The position numbers were made by a program, and so were the translations under genes. DNA of 64,000 nucleotides, taken from NCBI RefSeq assembly GCF_009852415.1, contig NZ_WOXS01000002.1, forward strand, positions 7,232,001 through 7,296,000, read 5' to 3'. This DNA is from Streptomyces sp. Tu 3180. Lineage in GTDB: Bacteria > Actinomycetota > Actinomycetes > Streptomycetales > Streptomycetaceae. Positions 34,599-44,181 of this stretch are shown here, in pieces; position 1 is the first letter of the stretch, and each line of letters opens with the position of its first letter. The notes beneath the pieces were generated by a model. That model did no database searches, was not told where the DNA came from, and saw nothing but the letters and a program-made list of their open reading frames with translations.

Positions 34599-34774
34599 GG
34601 GGTGCTGATCCTCCTCGGTGCGTCGGTGGTCGTACGGAGGGGTGCCCTCGCCGAAGGGGAGGGACGAGCCGGAGTCCCCGCCCGCGCGGGCGGTGCTCCG
34701 CAACCACTCCGTGAACGCGCGAGTGCCCCGGCCCTCCGGGCACAAACCCGGCCCGACCAGCGGTCAGGGGCGTC

Positions 34775-35584
34775 TCAGCCTGCGAGAACGCCGTCCAGGA
34801 AGCGCGTCAGACCGTCGAACGCCGCGGCCCTGCACGTCTCGTGGAACACCTCGTGCCGGGCGCCGGGACGGATGCACTCGGTCAGCCGGCCGCCGCTCAG
34901 CCGCTCCACTCCGACGCGGCTGCCGGACAGCGGCACCAGGCGGTCGTCGTCGCCGTGCAGCCACAGCAGCGGGAGCGGGCCGACGTCGCCGCCCCGCGCG
35001 ACGGTGTCCAGCGTCCGCGCGAACGCCTCCACCGTCGGCCGCTTCATCGGGCCGTGCCAGACCAGCGGATCCGCCGCGTACGCCGCGCCGACCGCGGGAT
35101 CGCGGGAGAGCGCCGCCGGGCTGATCGGGGTGTCCGGGATCGTGTCGAGGGCCAGCAGCCGCCCCGGCAGCTCCCAGGTGCCGATCACGGGCGCCGACAG
35201 CACCAGCGCGGCCAGTGACGCGCCGTACCGCTGGGCGTAGCGGGCCGCGATCAGGCCGCCCATGGAGTGGCCGATCATGACGACCGGCAGGTCCGGGTGG
35301 GCGCCCCGCACGAGTCCGGCGGCGGAGTGGAGGTCGGTGACCACGTCCTCGAAGTCCTCGATCAGCACCCGTTCGCCCGCCGACCTGCCGTGCCCCAGGT
35401 GATCGGGGCCGGCCACCACGGCCCCGTGCGCGACGAGCACGCCGGCCAGTTCGGCGTGGCGGCCGACGTGCTCCCCGTAACCGTGCACCACGAGGGCGAG
35501 GTAGCGGGGATCGCCGCGGGACCACTCGCGTACCGTGATCGCGCCCCGGGTGCCGGTGAGGACGTGCTCGCGGGCGTCGGGCAT
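34775..35584 (-). CDS. Alpha/beta-hydrolase, monoacylglycerol-lipase-like
   Basis: A 269-aa cytoplasmic hydrolase of the Hydrolase_4 (serine aminopeptidase S33/MGL) type. VVHGYGEHVGRHAEL is the oxyanion region and DHLGHGRSAGER the following loop. The nucleophile Ser is in GHSMGG, Asp in LHGDDDRLVP and His in ARHEVFHE. The HGYGEH and DHLGHGRS motifs are characteristic of monoglyceride lipases and lysophospholipases. It is leftward, with a TetR-type operator candidate 70 bp before its start, shared with the divergent thiolase. Confidence 0.92.
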   Translation of the reverse strand: MPDAREHVLTGTRGAITVREWSRGDPRYLALVVHGYGEHVGRHAELAGVLVAHGAVVAGPDHLGHGRSAGERVLIEDFEDVVTDLHSAAGLVRGAHPDLPVVMIGHSMGGLIAARYAQRYGASLAALVLSAPVIGTWELPGRLLALDTIPDTPISPAALSRDPAVGAAYAADPLVWHGPMKRPTVEAFARTLDTVARGGDVGPLPLLWLHGDDDRLVPLSGSRVGVERLSGGRLTECIRPGARHEVFHETCRAAAFDGLTRFLDGVLAG

Positions 35585-35655
35585 GGAACCTCCGGGCGGG
35601 ATCGGCGCGGTCCCCGGGATCTTCCCAGGGGACCGGCCGGCGGTCTATAGTCGGA

Positions 35656-35672
35656 AACTAGCGGTGCTAATT
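35656..35672. promoter_or_regulatory. Candidate TetR-type operator between the hydrolase and thiolase genes
   Basis: AACTAGC-GGT-GCTAATT: 7-bp half-sites matching at 6 of 7 positions, in an AT-rich patch of the divergent promoter region. The form resembles operators of TetR repressors that control fatty-acid genes. No TetR gene is adjacent. Confidence 0.4.
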
Positions 35673-35726
35673 AAGTGAGCCGCCGGTCACGGCACAGTCC
35701 CCGGCATCCGGTCAGGAGTCCTCCTC

Positions 35727-36914
<1,188 letters not shown>

Positions 36915-36984
36915 GCGCACGGGCTCCCGCCGGCGACGGGCGCCGCCGGCGGGACGGGCCGCACGGGTCCCGGGTGCCTGCGCA

Positions 36985-37000
36985 TAGCATCGGTCCCCGC
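36985..37000 (+). promoter_or_regulatory. -10 box of a leaderless transcript
   Basis: TAGCAT (36985-36990) ends 10 nt before the ATG at 37001, with no ribosome site between. Confidence 0.4.
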
Positions 37001-37774
37001 ATGAACACCATGACCCTCTGGGACCTCAACGGCTGGCAATTCGCCGCGCTCGCCTTCGCGGCCCTGCTCGTCGGCTTCTCCAAGACCGCCGTCAGCGGGG
37101 CCAACACGGTCAGCCTCGCCGTCTTCGCCGCGGTGCTGCCCGCCCGCGCCTCCACCGGCGTCCTGCTGCCGATCCTGATCGCCGGTGACGTCCTCGCCGT
37201 CCTCACCTACCGCCGGCACGCCCACTGGCCGACGCTGTGGCGGCTGTTCCCGGCGGTCGCGGCGGGCGTCGTCGTCGGCACCGTGTTCCTGATGTGGGCG
37301 GACGACGGGATCGTGCGGACGTCGATCGGCGCGATCCTGCTGCTGATGGCCGCGGTGACGGTGTGGCGGCGGCGGAAGGCCGGGGCGGAGGAGGAACCGG
37401 ACGCGGTCGCCACCCGTGCGGGCCGCGCCAAGGCCCGCGCGTACGGCGTCCTCGGCGGCTTCACCACCATGGTCGCCAACGCCGGCGGGCCGGTGATGTC
37501 GATGTACCTGCTCTCCGCGGGCTTCCGGAAGATGGGCTTCCTGGGGACCTCGGCCTTCTTCTTCCTGATCGTCAACACGTCCAAGCTGCCGTTCAGCGTC
37601 GGCCTGGGCCTGATCGACGCCGAGTCGCTGCTGCTCGACGCGGCCCTCGTGCTGTTCGTGGTGCCGGGGGCGCTCCTCGGCAAGTGGGCCGTGGACCGGA
37701 TCAACCAGCGGCTCTTCGAGCACCTGGTCATCGCGGCGACGGTGGTGGGCGGCCTGCAACTGCTGGTGCGCTGA
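37001..37774 (+). CDS. TauE/SafE-family membrane permease
   Basis: A 257-aa polytopic protein with about eight hydrophobic helices. It has the duplicated half-motifs of the TauE/SafE (sulfite/organosulfonate exporter) family: GFSKTAVSGANTVSLAVFA near the start and GGFTTMVANAGGPVMSMYL in the second half. It probably exports a sulfur-containing or organic anion; the substrate is not deducible. The start is the ATG at 37001 and the transcript is probably leaderless. Confidence 0.92.
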   Translation: MNTMTLWDLNGWQFAALAFAALLVGFSKTAVSGANTVSLAVFAAVLPARASTGVLLPILIAGDVLAVLTYRRHAHWPTLWRLFPAVAAGVVVGTVFLMWADDGIVRTSIGAILLLMAAVTVWRRRKAGAEEEPDAVATRAGRAKARAYGVLGGFTTMVANAGGPVMSMYLLSAGFRKMGFLGTSAFFFLIVNTSKLPFSVGLGLIDAESLLLDAALVLFVVPGALLGKWAVDRINQRLFEHLVIAATVVGGLQLLVR

Positions 37775-37816
37775 GCCGCGCGGCCGGCGGGGGCGGGGAG
37801 GTGGCCGGGAGGCCGG

Positions 37817-39319
37817 TCAGGAGGGCGGGGCCGGGGTAGCCGGCGCGGGCGGCGCGATCGACGGTCCGGCCGGTCCGTCGGCCCCGTCCGGTCCGTCCGA
37901 CCGGTGCGGTCCGTGAGGGCCGGCCGGTCCGTGAGGGGCGACTGGTCCGTACGGGTTCGCCGGTGAGCCGTCCGGGTGGCGCAGCCGGCCGGGCGCGGCC
38001 GTGCGGCCGACGGTCGCCGCCAGCTTGCGCAGCCGCCGCCAGTCCAGTCGCTGCGGAGGCCTCCTGACGCCGGGCCGCCTGCGCGGGACGCGCACGCGGA
38101 GCACGCCCGGTGCGATCCGGCAGTGCACGGGCGCCGGCAGCACCATGGCCTCCCCGTCGACCCCGGCCTCGATCTGCGCGCGGTCCGCCTCGATGACGAC
38201 CTCGCGGGCGGTCAGCAGGGTGAGTCCGCTCGGATCGGGGTTCAGCAGCAGCGCGGCGGCGTCGACGGCGCCCTCCAGCCGGACGCCGAGGACACCGAGC
38301 ACGGCGGAGTCGAGCCGTTCGCGCCGGCCCAGGCCGAAGGGATCACCGGTGTGGTACGGGTTGTTGCTGACCAGCACGGCCTGCGGAGCGGTGAGCGTCG
38401 TGTCCCCCACGCGGGCGACCAGCCGGGGCCCCTGCTGACCGGTGAGCAGATCGGGCAGCATCTCCAGGCTGGTGCCGAGCTTGTCGTCGCGGTAGGCGGG
38501 GCTCTGCACGATCGCCGCGTACGCGCCGAAGGAGGCGTTGTTCACGAACGGCTGCTCACCCGCGAACCCGAGGTCGACGCGGAGCTCGACGCCGTCCGTC
38601 AGCGCGTCGAGGCAGGCGGCCGGGTCGCCGCGGTCGAGGCCGAGGTCCAGGGCGAAGTGGTTGCGCGTCCCGGCACTGATGACCAGGAACGGGATGTCGT
38701 GCTCGGCGGCCACGGCCGCGACCAGCGCCTGTGTGCCGTCGCCGCCCGCGGCGCCCAGCAGGTCCGCGCCGTCCGCGACGGCGGCCCGGGCCAGCTCGGT
38801 GACGTCGTGCCGCTCGTCCGGGTCGAGCAGCACGACCCGTGCCCCCAGGCGTTCCGCCTTCTCCCGCAGCCGGAACCGGCCCACCTTGCCGCCGCCCGAC
38901 CGGGGATTCATGATCAGCACCGGCCGCCGGGGCGGCGGCAGCCGCCGCTCCCGCACCCGGGCCCGCTCGCTGCCCGTGCCCCGCAGCGCGAACCGGCCGC
39001 ACCACACCGCCAGGACCCACAGGGCCAGCGACACCGGCAACGCCCAGAACAGGGTCGCGGCGAACAGGCCGAGCACGGCGGCGGGCACGCACACGGCGAC
39101 CAGCGCGGCGCCCCACCGCAGCGGACCCCGCAGGGTCAGCGTCCACCACACGGCGGCCGCGCTGAGCCCCAGCCCGGCGATCCCGCAGACCAGCAGCAGC
39201 AGACCGCGCAGCCCGCCGTAGAGGAGGGGAGCCACCACCGCGAGCGCGGCGGCGGCCAGCGCCCCCCGCGCCGCCCACCGCTGGGCGCGGTAGCCCCGCC
39301 TGCTCAAGTCCACGGCCAT
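37817..39319 (-). CDS. Diacylglycerol/sphingosine-kinase-like lipid kinase with membrane domain
   Basis: A 500-aa protein. Residues ~15-110 hold three or four hydrophobic helices, followed by an Arg-rich linker. From ~130 comes the DAGK catalytic fold: LIMNPRSGGGKVGRF (nucleotide site), GAAGGDGTQALVAAVAAEH (GGDGT) and ISAGTRNHFALDLGLDRGD. The C-terminal 80 residues are Arg-, Pro- and Gly-rich with imperfect GPHG/GPDGADGP repeats and are probably disordered. It likely phosphorylates a lipid such as diacylglycerol. CTGGAGGAATC precedes the ATG at 39319. Longer upstream readings of the frame run antisense to the cobalamin genes and are false. Confidence 0.9.
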   Translation of the reverse strand: MAVDLSRRGYRAQRWAARGALAAAALAVVAPLLYGGLRGLLLLVCGIAGLGLSAAAVWWTLTLRGPLRWGAALVAVCVPAAVLGLFAATLFWALPVSLALWVLAVWCGRFALRGTGSERARVRERRLPPPRRPVLIMNPRSGGGKVGRFRLREKAERLGARVVLLDPDERHDVTELARAAVADGADLLGAAGGDGTQALVAAVAAEHDIPFLVISAGTRNHFALDLGLDRGDPAACLDALTDGVELRVDLGFAGEQPFVNNASFGAYAAIVQSPAYRDDKLGTSLEMLPDLLTGQQGPRLVARVGDTTLTAPQAVLVSNNPYHTGDPFGLGRRERLDSAVLGVLGVRLEGAVDAAALLLNPDPSGLTLLTAREVVIEADRAQIEAGVDGEAMVLPAPVHCRIAPGVLRVRVPRRRPGVRRPPQRLDWRRLRKLAATVGRTAAPGRLRHPDGSPANPYGPVAPHGPAGPHGPHRSDGPDGADGPAGPSIAPPAPATPAPPS

Positions 39320-39445
39320 GATTCCTCCAGTCGCCGGCGTCATCGTAGGACGTGTGCGCACGGGTGTGCGGCCGGATTCCGGGCGCCGGTCACCGGCGGA
39401 CGGACAGGCGGACGGGCCGGTGCCGGGGAGGGCGTCCGGGCCTCG

Positions 39446-39458
39446 TACCCTCGGCGCC
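39446..39458 (+). promoter_or_regulatory. -10 box of a leaderless cobK transcript
   Basis: TACCCT (39446-39451) ends 7 nt before the ATG at 39459; no ribosome site. Confidence 0.4.
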
Positions 39459-40208
39459 ATGTCCCCGCACATCCTGGTCCTCGGCGGCACCACCGAGGCA
39501 CGCGCACTGGCCACCGGGCTGACCGCCCGTCCCGGCATCCGGGTGACCACCTCGCTCGCCGGACGCGTGGCACGGCCGGGAGCCGTCGCGGGCGAGGTGC
39601 GCGTCGGCGGTTTCGGCGGCGCGGAGGGGCTGGCCCGCTGGCTGCGCGAGCAGCGCGTGGACGCCGTGGTCGACGCGACGCACCCCTTCGCGCGGACCAT
39701 CACGGAGAACGCGGCACGGGCCGCGGCCGCGACCGGGCTGCCCCTGGCGGTCCTGCGCCGGCCGGGCTGGCGCCCGGGCCCGCGCGACGACTGGCATCCG
39801 GTCCCCTCGCAGGCCGCGGCGGCCGACCTGCTGCCCCGGCTCGGACACCGGGTCTTCCTCACCACCGGCCGCCTGGGCCTCGCGGCCTTCGCCCACCTGA
39901 CGCACCTGCGCTTCCTCGTCCGGTCGGTGGAGCCGCCCGAGCCGCCCGTGCCGCCGCACGCGCGCGTCCTGCTGGCCCGGGGCCCCTTCACCGTGGCCGG
40001 CGAGACGGCGCTCCTGCGCGAGCACCGCATCGACGTGCTGGTGACGAAGGACAGCGGCGGAACGGCGACGTCCGCGAAACTCACCGCGGCCCGCGACCTC
40101 GGGCTGCCGGTCGTGGTCGTGCGGCGCCCGCCCCTCCCGGACGGGGTGATCGCGGTTCCCGGCGTCCCGGAGGCCCTGCACTGGCTGGACGCCCTCGGCC
40201 GGCCGTGA
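39459..40208 (+). CDS. cobK: Precorrin-6A reductase CobK
   Basis: Reduces precorrin-6A to 6B with NADPH in (aerobic) cobalamin synthesis. A 249-aa protein with the family landmarks: ILVLGGTTEARALATGL, VVDATHPFARTITENAARAA and VTKDSGGTATSAKLTAARDL. It is convergent with cobF, whose product makes precorrin-6A; the stops are 58 bp apart. No cobalamin riboswitch is seen, in keeping with a leaderless start. Confidence 0.95.
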   Translation: MSPHILVLGGTTEARALATGLTARPGIRVTTSLAGRVARPGAVAGEVRVGGFGGAEGLARWLREQRVDAVVDATHPFARTITENAARAAAATGLPLAVLRRPGWRPGPRDDWHPVPSQAAAADLLPRLGHRVFLTTGRLGLAAFAHLTHLRFLVRSVEPPEPPVPPHARVLLARGPFTVAGETALLREHRIDVLVTKDSGGTATSAKLTAARDLGLPVVVVRRPPLPDGVIAVPGVPEALHWLDALGRP

Positions 40209-40266
40209 CCGGCGGACCCGCGGCGACGGGCGGGACGGCCTCGCGCACGTCCGGCCCGCGCACCGC

Positions 40267-41067
40267 CTACCGCTCGGACGCCCTGCGCCGCAGCAGATAC
40301 GTGTCCATGATCCAGCCCTTGCGCTCGCGGGCCTCCGCACGGAGCCGTTCGATTCGGGGCGCGGCCTCGGCGAGGGGGCCGGAGACGAGGATCTCGTCCG
40401 GGGTGCCGATGTAGGCACCCCAGTAGATGTCGATGTCCTCGCCGTCCTCGCCGTCCGCACCGTTCCCGTCGGCGTACTGCCGGAAGGTCTGGTGGGCGTC
40501 CAGCATCACCACCACGTCGTCCACGCCCTCGGGGAAGCCCTCGGCGAGCCGCCGGCCCGTGGTGATCTGGACCGGGCGGGCGACGCGGTTGAGTCCCGTC
40601 CGGTGCCGTGCGACCAGCGCCGAGACGCTGCTGATCCCCGGCACGACGTCGTACGCGAAGGCGACGGCGCCCCGCTCCAGCACCTCCTCGAGGATCGCGA
40701 GGGTGCTGTCGTACAGCGACGGGTCCCCCCACACCAGGAACGCGCCGGTCTCGTCCTCGCCGAGCTCCCCGGCGATCAGCCGCTCGTAGATGTCCGCGCG
40801 GGCGCTGCGCCAGTCCCCGACGGCGGGGGAGTAGGCCGCACCGCCGGCCGAGCGGTCCCGCTCCGGGTCGCGTGCCTCGACGACCCGGTACGTCCCCTCC
40901 GGCACGTGCGCGTCGAGCATGTCCCGGCGCAGCCGGGTGAGGTCCGCCTTCACCTCGCCCTTGTCGAGGAGGAAGAACACGTCCGTGTCCCGCAGCGCCT
41001 TGACCGCCTGAAGGGTCAGCTGGTCGGGGTCGCCCGCGCCGATACCGATGACATGAATCTTTCGCAC
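40267..41067 (-). CDS. cobF: Precorrin-6A synthase (deacetylating) CobF
   Basis: Methylates precorrin-5 at C-1 and releases acetate to give precorrin-6A, using SAM. A 266-aa member of the tetrapyrrole methylase family: IHVIGIGAGDPDQLTLQAVK at the start, FLVWGDPSLYDSTL (GDPxxYG-like SAM site), DVVPGISSVSALVARH. I start it at the GTG at 41067, directly before KIHVIGIGAG; the ORF's upstream ATG adds six residues. CobF is specific to the aerobic pathway, so with cobK it shows oxygen-dependent B12 synthesis, although the rest of the pathway is elsewhere. Confidence 0.95.
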   Translation of the reverse strand: MRKIHVIGIGAGDPDQLTLQAVKALRDTDVFFLLDKGEVKADLTRLRRDMLDAHVPEGTYRVVEARDPERDRSAGGAAYSPAVGDWRSARADIYERLIAGELGEDETGAFLVWGDPSLYDSTLAILEEVLERGAVAFAYDVVPGISSVSALVARHRTGLNRVARPVQITTGRRLAEGFPEGVDDVVVMLDAHQTFRQYADGNGADGEDGEDIDIYWGAYIGTPDEILVSGPLAEAAPRIERLRAEARERKGWIMDTYLLRRRASER

Positions 41068-41130
41068 GCCCCGAGTCTGCCGCACGGCACCGGCACCCCT
41101 CTCACCGCACCCCGGCCGGGGGCCCGTCCC

Positions 41131-41667
41131 CTACGCCGGCTTCCGCAGCCGGGGCGCCCGCGCCGCCGGGTCCACGGGCGCGCCGCCGCCCCGCTCGACC
41201 TCCGCGGCCAGCTCCCGGGCCCAGGCGACGACACCGGCGAGATCGATCCCGTGCGGACGCCGTTCGCCCCCGCCTCCCGCCGCCCATCCCTGGACCGCGC
41301 CGGCCCCGCGCCGCAGCAGCCGCGCCCCGCCCGTGACGTTCCCGCGCGCGGCGTGGGTGAGCCCCACGGCGAGCTGGGCCAGGCCCCGCCACAGCTCGCG
41401 CTCCTCCCGGGGCCCCGACTTCCAGGCGTCCTCGAACACCTCGTGCGCGTGGAACGGCTTGCCCTCGTCCAGCAGCCGCTGCGCCTCGGCGACGCTCTCC
41501 TCCGGCCGCCGGACGACCCCCTCGGGCTGCCGGGGCACCCCCTGCGCGCCGTACGGCAGGGGCCGCCCCAGCCCGTCCCGCGGCCGGGCGTTGCGCGCCC
41601 GCCCCTCGCCGTCACGGTCCCGCGCGACGGCCGTCCGGTCCGGGGATGTCCTGTCCGTGCTGTCCAT
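41131..41667 (-). CDS. DUF309 protein
   Basis: A 178-aa protein. The DUF309 domain (~residues 60-160) has the signature LLDEGKPFHAHEVFEDAWK followed by LWRGLAQLAVGLTHAARGN, an all-helical fold with a conserved His/Glu pair. The first ~45 residues are charged and probably disordered. Start ATG 41667; the open frame beyond runs into the tRNA and is not coding. Function unknown. Confidence 0.88.
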   Translation of the reverse strand: MDSTDRTSPDRTAVARDRDGEGRARNARPRDGLGRPLPYGAQGVPRQPEGVVRRPEESVAEAQRLLDEGKPFHAHEVFEDAWKSGPREERELWRGLAQLAVGLTHAARGNVTGGARLLRRGAGAVQGWAAGGGGERRPHGIDLAGVVAWARELAAEVERGGGAPVDPAARAPRLRKPA

Positions 41668-41718
41668 ACGCCGATTGTCCCGCGCCCGGCCCCGCTTCGG
41701 CGTGGGCGCGGTGTGGGG

Positions 41719-41724
41719 TAAAGT
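41719..41724 (+). promoter_or_regulatory. Probable -10 box of tRNA-Pro copy 2
   Basis: TAAAGT, 41 bp before the tRNA. Confidence 0.4.
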
Positions 41725-41765
41725 GCTGTTCGCGCGATCACGCGGGTCACCGCGGGGGAGCGCAC

Positions 41766-41820
<55 letters not shown>

Positions 41821-41839
<19 letters not shown>

Positions 41840-42852
41840 CGGTTCTCACCAGCGGATCCGCCGGAAACGGCGGGTCCGCTGGTTTCGTCCGCGCGACACG
41901 CGTCGGCGGTCCGGCGCAGGATCGTCTCCGCGTCGTCGGTGATCCGGCGCACGATCTCGGCCGCCGGGAGGACGTCGTGGACGAGTGCCGCGGACTGGCC
42001 GGTGAGCGGCAGGAACTCGTGCCCGCGCCCGGTGAGCACGGCCTCCACGACGCGGGGGCCGGCCTCGGCCGGCCGTACCCGCTCGGGGTGCGCCTCCACC
42101 TCCTCGAGGAAGGGCGTGCGCAGCGACCTGGGGGAGCCGTAGGCGCCGGGCCGGGAGAACGGCGGCATGAACCTGTCGCTGTGGGCCGACTTGATCGTGT
42201 CGCGTGCCTCGGCGGCGACGATCCGGGCCTTCCACTCCTCGGCGATGTCCATCTCCACCGACGCGAGCAGGCGCGTGCCGAGGACCACGCCCTGGGCGCC
42301 CAGGGCCAGCGCCGCCGCCAGCCCCCGTCCGTCCGCGACGCCGCCCGCGGCGACCACGGGGATCGTCCCCGCGACGTCCACGACCTGCGGAACCAGCACC
42401 ATGGTGGCCACCTCGCCGCCCTGGCCCCCGGCCTCGCCGCCCTGGGCGACGACGACGTCCGCGCCCGCGCGCACGGCCTGCTCGGCCTGCCGGACGTCCA
42501 TGACCTGCTGGATCCACAGGATGCCCGCGTCGTGGGCGCGTCCGATCAGGTCGCCGGGCACCCCGAGGTGGAAGGAGATCGCGGCCGGACGCTCGTCCAG
42601 CGTCGCCCGGAACGCCTCCTCGTCCAGGGGGCGGAGGGTGTGGTTGACGGCGAAGGGCCGGTCGGTCAGCTCCCGCATCCGGGCCCACTGGCGCCGCAGG
42701 TCGGCGACCGGGCGCACCGCCGTCCCCAGGCTGCCGAGGGCTCCGGCTCCGCACACGGCCGCGGCGAGGGCGACCTGTTCGTACGGTCCGTACGGCGCGC
42801 CGATGACGGGCACGTCGATACCGAGGACGTCGCAGAGCGGCGTGCGGAGCAT
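41821..42852 (-). CDS. Nitronate monooxygenase family FMN enzyme
   Basis: A 343-aa TIM-barrel flavoprotein (2-nitropropane dioxygenase family). It has VPVIGAPYGPYEQVALAAAV, FAVNHTLRPLDEEAF, VVVAQGGEAGGQGGEVATMV with the AQGxEAGGH-like FMN/catalytic stretch (here Gln replaces the His), VVAAGGVADGRGLAAALALG and GTRLLAS (phosphate binding). The missing His suggests a class other than the best-studied nitronate oxygenases. AAGGAGGCGGCC precedes the ATG at 42852. The last ~20 residues (SGPAVSGGSAG onwards) are encoded by the tRNA terminator and the tRNA 3' end read backwards, so the native C-terminus has probably been replaced. Confidence 0.9.
41848..41883 (+). terminator. Strong terminator of tRNA-Pro copy 2, inside the opposing gene
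   Basis: ACCAGCGGATCCGCCG, loop GAAA, CGGCGGGTCCGCTGGT: a 16-bp stem with one G-T pair and a GNRA loop, followed by TTTCG. It lies wholly within the 3' part of the minus-strand gene 41821-42852. Confidence 0.85.
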
Positions 42853-43055
42853 GGCCGCCTCCTTCCGGCACCGCGGTCGGGCGGGGCCGCATGCCGGCCA
42901 TCATCCTCCGGCGGCCGCGCCGGCGCACGGCGGGCCGGCGCGCCGCGCCCGTCCAGCCCGTGGGCCGCCGGGCGTCGGTTCGGGGGCGATCGGTCAGCCG
43001 GGGGCCCGGTCCGTCCGCGCGCCGGCGGGCGATCCCCGATTCCCTTCCGGCGCGC

Positions 43056-43086
43056 TTGACCTGAAGAGCACTTCAAGAGGAAGACT
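43056..43086 (+). promoter_or_regulatory. MerR-type promoter of the aldo/keto reductase gene
   Basis: TTGACC (43056-43061), 19-bp spacer, AAGACT (43081-43086). The spacer region holds the dyad CCTGAAG-AGCA-CTTCAAG (43060-43077; 6 of 7 positions pair). Size and layout match the element upstream of the transketolase genes at 25125-25155. Confidence 0.6.
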
Positions 43087-43132
43087 CTCGCTCCGATCCC
43101 CGACAACGGGGTGCGAACGGGAGGGAACCGTC

Positions 43133-44116
43133 ATGAAGTACCGCACCATCGGCACCGATCCGCGGACCCGCCGCGAGGTGAGCGTGCTCGCGCTCGGCGC
43201 GATGCTCTTCGGGTCGGTGACCGACGAGAAGACCTCCTTCGCCATCCTCGACCGCTACGTCGAGGCCGGCGGGAACTTCGTCGACACGTCCGACAACTAC
43301 GCCTTCTGGATCGACGGCGGCCAGGGCGGGCAGAGCGAGGAACTGCTCGGCCGCTGGCGGCGCAGCCGCGGCGTCGGCGACGAGATCACCGTCGCCACCA
43401 AGCTCGGCGCCCGTCCCCTCGCGCCCGGCACGAGCTACGTCGACAACCCGGAGGGCCTGTCGGCCGAGGTGATCCGGGAAGCGGCGGACCGCAGCCGCGA
43501 ACTGCTCGGCATGGAACGGCTGCACCTGCTGTACGCGCACATCGACGACCACACCGTCCCCCAGCGCGAGACGGTCGAGGGCTTCGCGGCCCTGGTCGCC
43601 GAGGGGACCGTGGGGCTGCTCGGCGTGAGCAACCAGGCCGTGTGGCGGGTGGAGCGGGCCCGCGCCCTCGCGGCGGCGGCCGGGCTGCCCGGCTACGAGG
43701 TGCTCCAGTACCAGCACAGCTACCTGCGTCCCCGCACCGACGTGCCGGAGGGCCTCTTCCCCGACGGCAGCCTCGGTCACGCCGGCGCGGAAACGGCCTC
43801 CTACCTGCGGGCCGAGCCCGGGCTGACCCTGGTCGCCTACTCGCCGCTGCTCAAGGGCGCGTACGCCCGCCCCGACCGGCTGCCCCACGACTACGACCAC
43901 CCGGGCACCCCGGCCCGGCTCGCGGTGCTGCACGAGGTCGCCCGGGAGACCGGGGCGACGGCCGGCCAGGTGGTGCTGGCCTGGCAGCTCGGCCACGAGC
44001 TGCCGATCGTCCCGCTGGTCGGGGCGTCCTCGGTGGCCCAGCTGGAGGAGAACCTGGCGGCGGTGGACCTGGAGCTGACGGCGGAGCAGCGGGCCCGGCT
44101 GGACGGGGCGCACTGA
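43133..44116 (+). CDS. Aldo/keto reductase
   Basis: A 327-aa NADPH-dependent (beta/alpha)8 reductase. It has VSVLALGAMLFGS, NFVDTSDNYAFW with catalytic Asp/Tyr, LHLLYAHIDDH with the His, GLLGVSNQAVW and IVPLVGASSVAQLEENL for cofactor binding. It resembles the AKR11/14-like group of general sugar/aldehyde reductases. GAGGGAACCGTC precedes the ATG. A MerR-type promoter upstream suggests induction by electrophiles, aldehydes or redox cyclers. It is divergent from the nitronate monooxygenase gene, which could share the regulator. Confidence 0.93.
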   Translation: MKYRTIGTDPRTRREVSVLALGAMLFGSVTDEKTSFAILDRYVEAGGNFVDTSDNYAFWIDGGQGGQSEELLGRWRRSRGVGDEITVATKLGARPLAPGTSYVDNPEGLSAEVIREAADRSRELLGMERLHLLYAHIDDHTVPQRETVEGFAALVAEGTVGLLGVSNQAVWRVERARALAAAAGLPGYEVLQYQHSYLRPRTDVPEGLFPDGSLGHAGAETASYLRAEPGLTLVAYSPLLKGAYARPDRLPHDYDHPGTPARLAVLHEVARETGATAGQVVLAWQLGHELPIVPLVGASSVAQLEENLAAVDLELTAEQRARLDGAH

Positions 44117-44181
44117 GACATCCGCGTCCGCCGGTGCGACCGTGGGAGGGGCAGCCGGACATCCGGAAGGGAGCGCCTCCC

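Noticed and set aside
39320..40732. Upstream extension of the lipid kinase frame to ~971 residues
   Set aside because: The extension is antisense to cobK and cobF. CTGGAGGAATC before the ATG at 39319 fixes the start.
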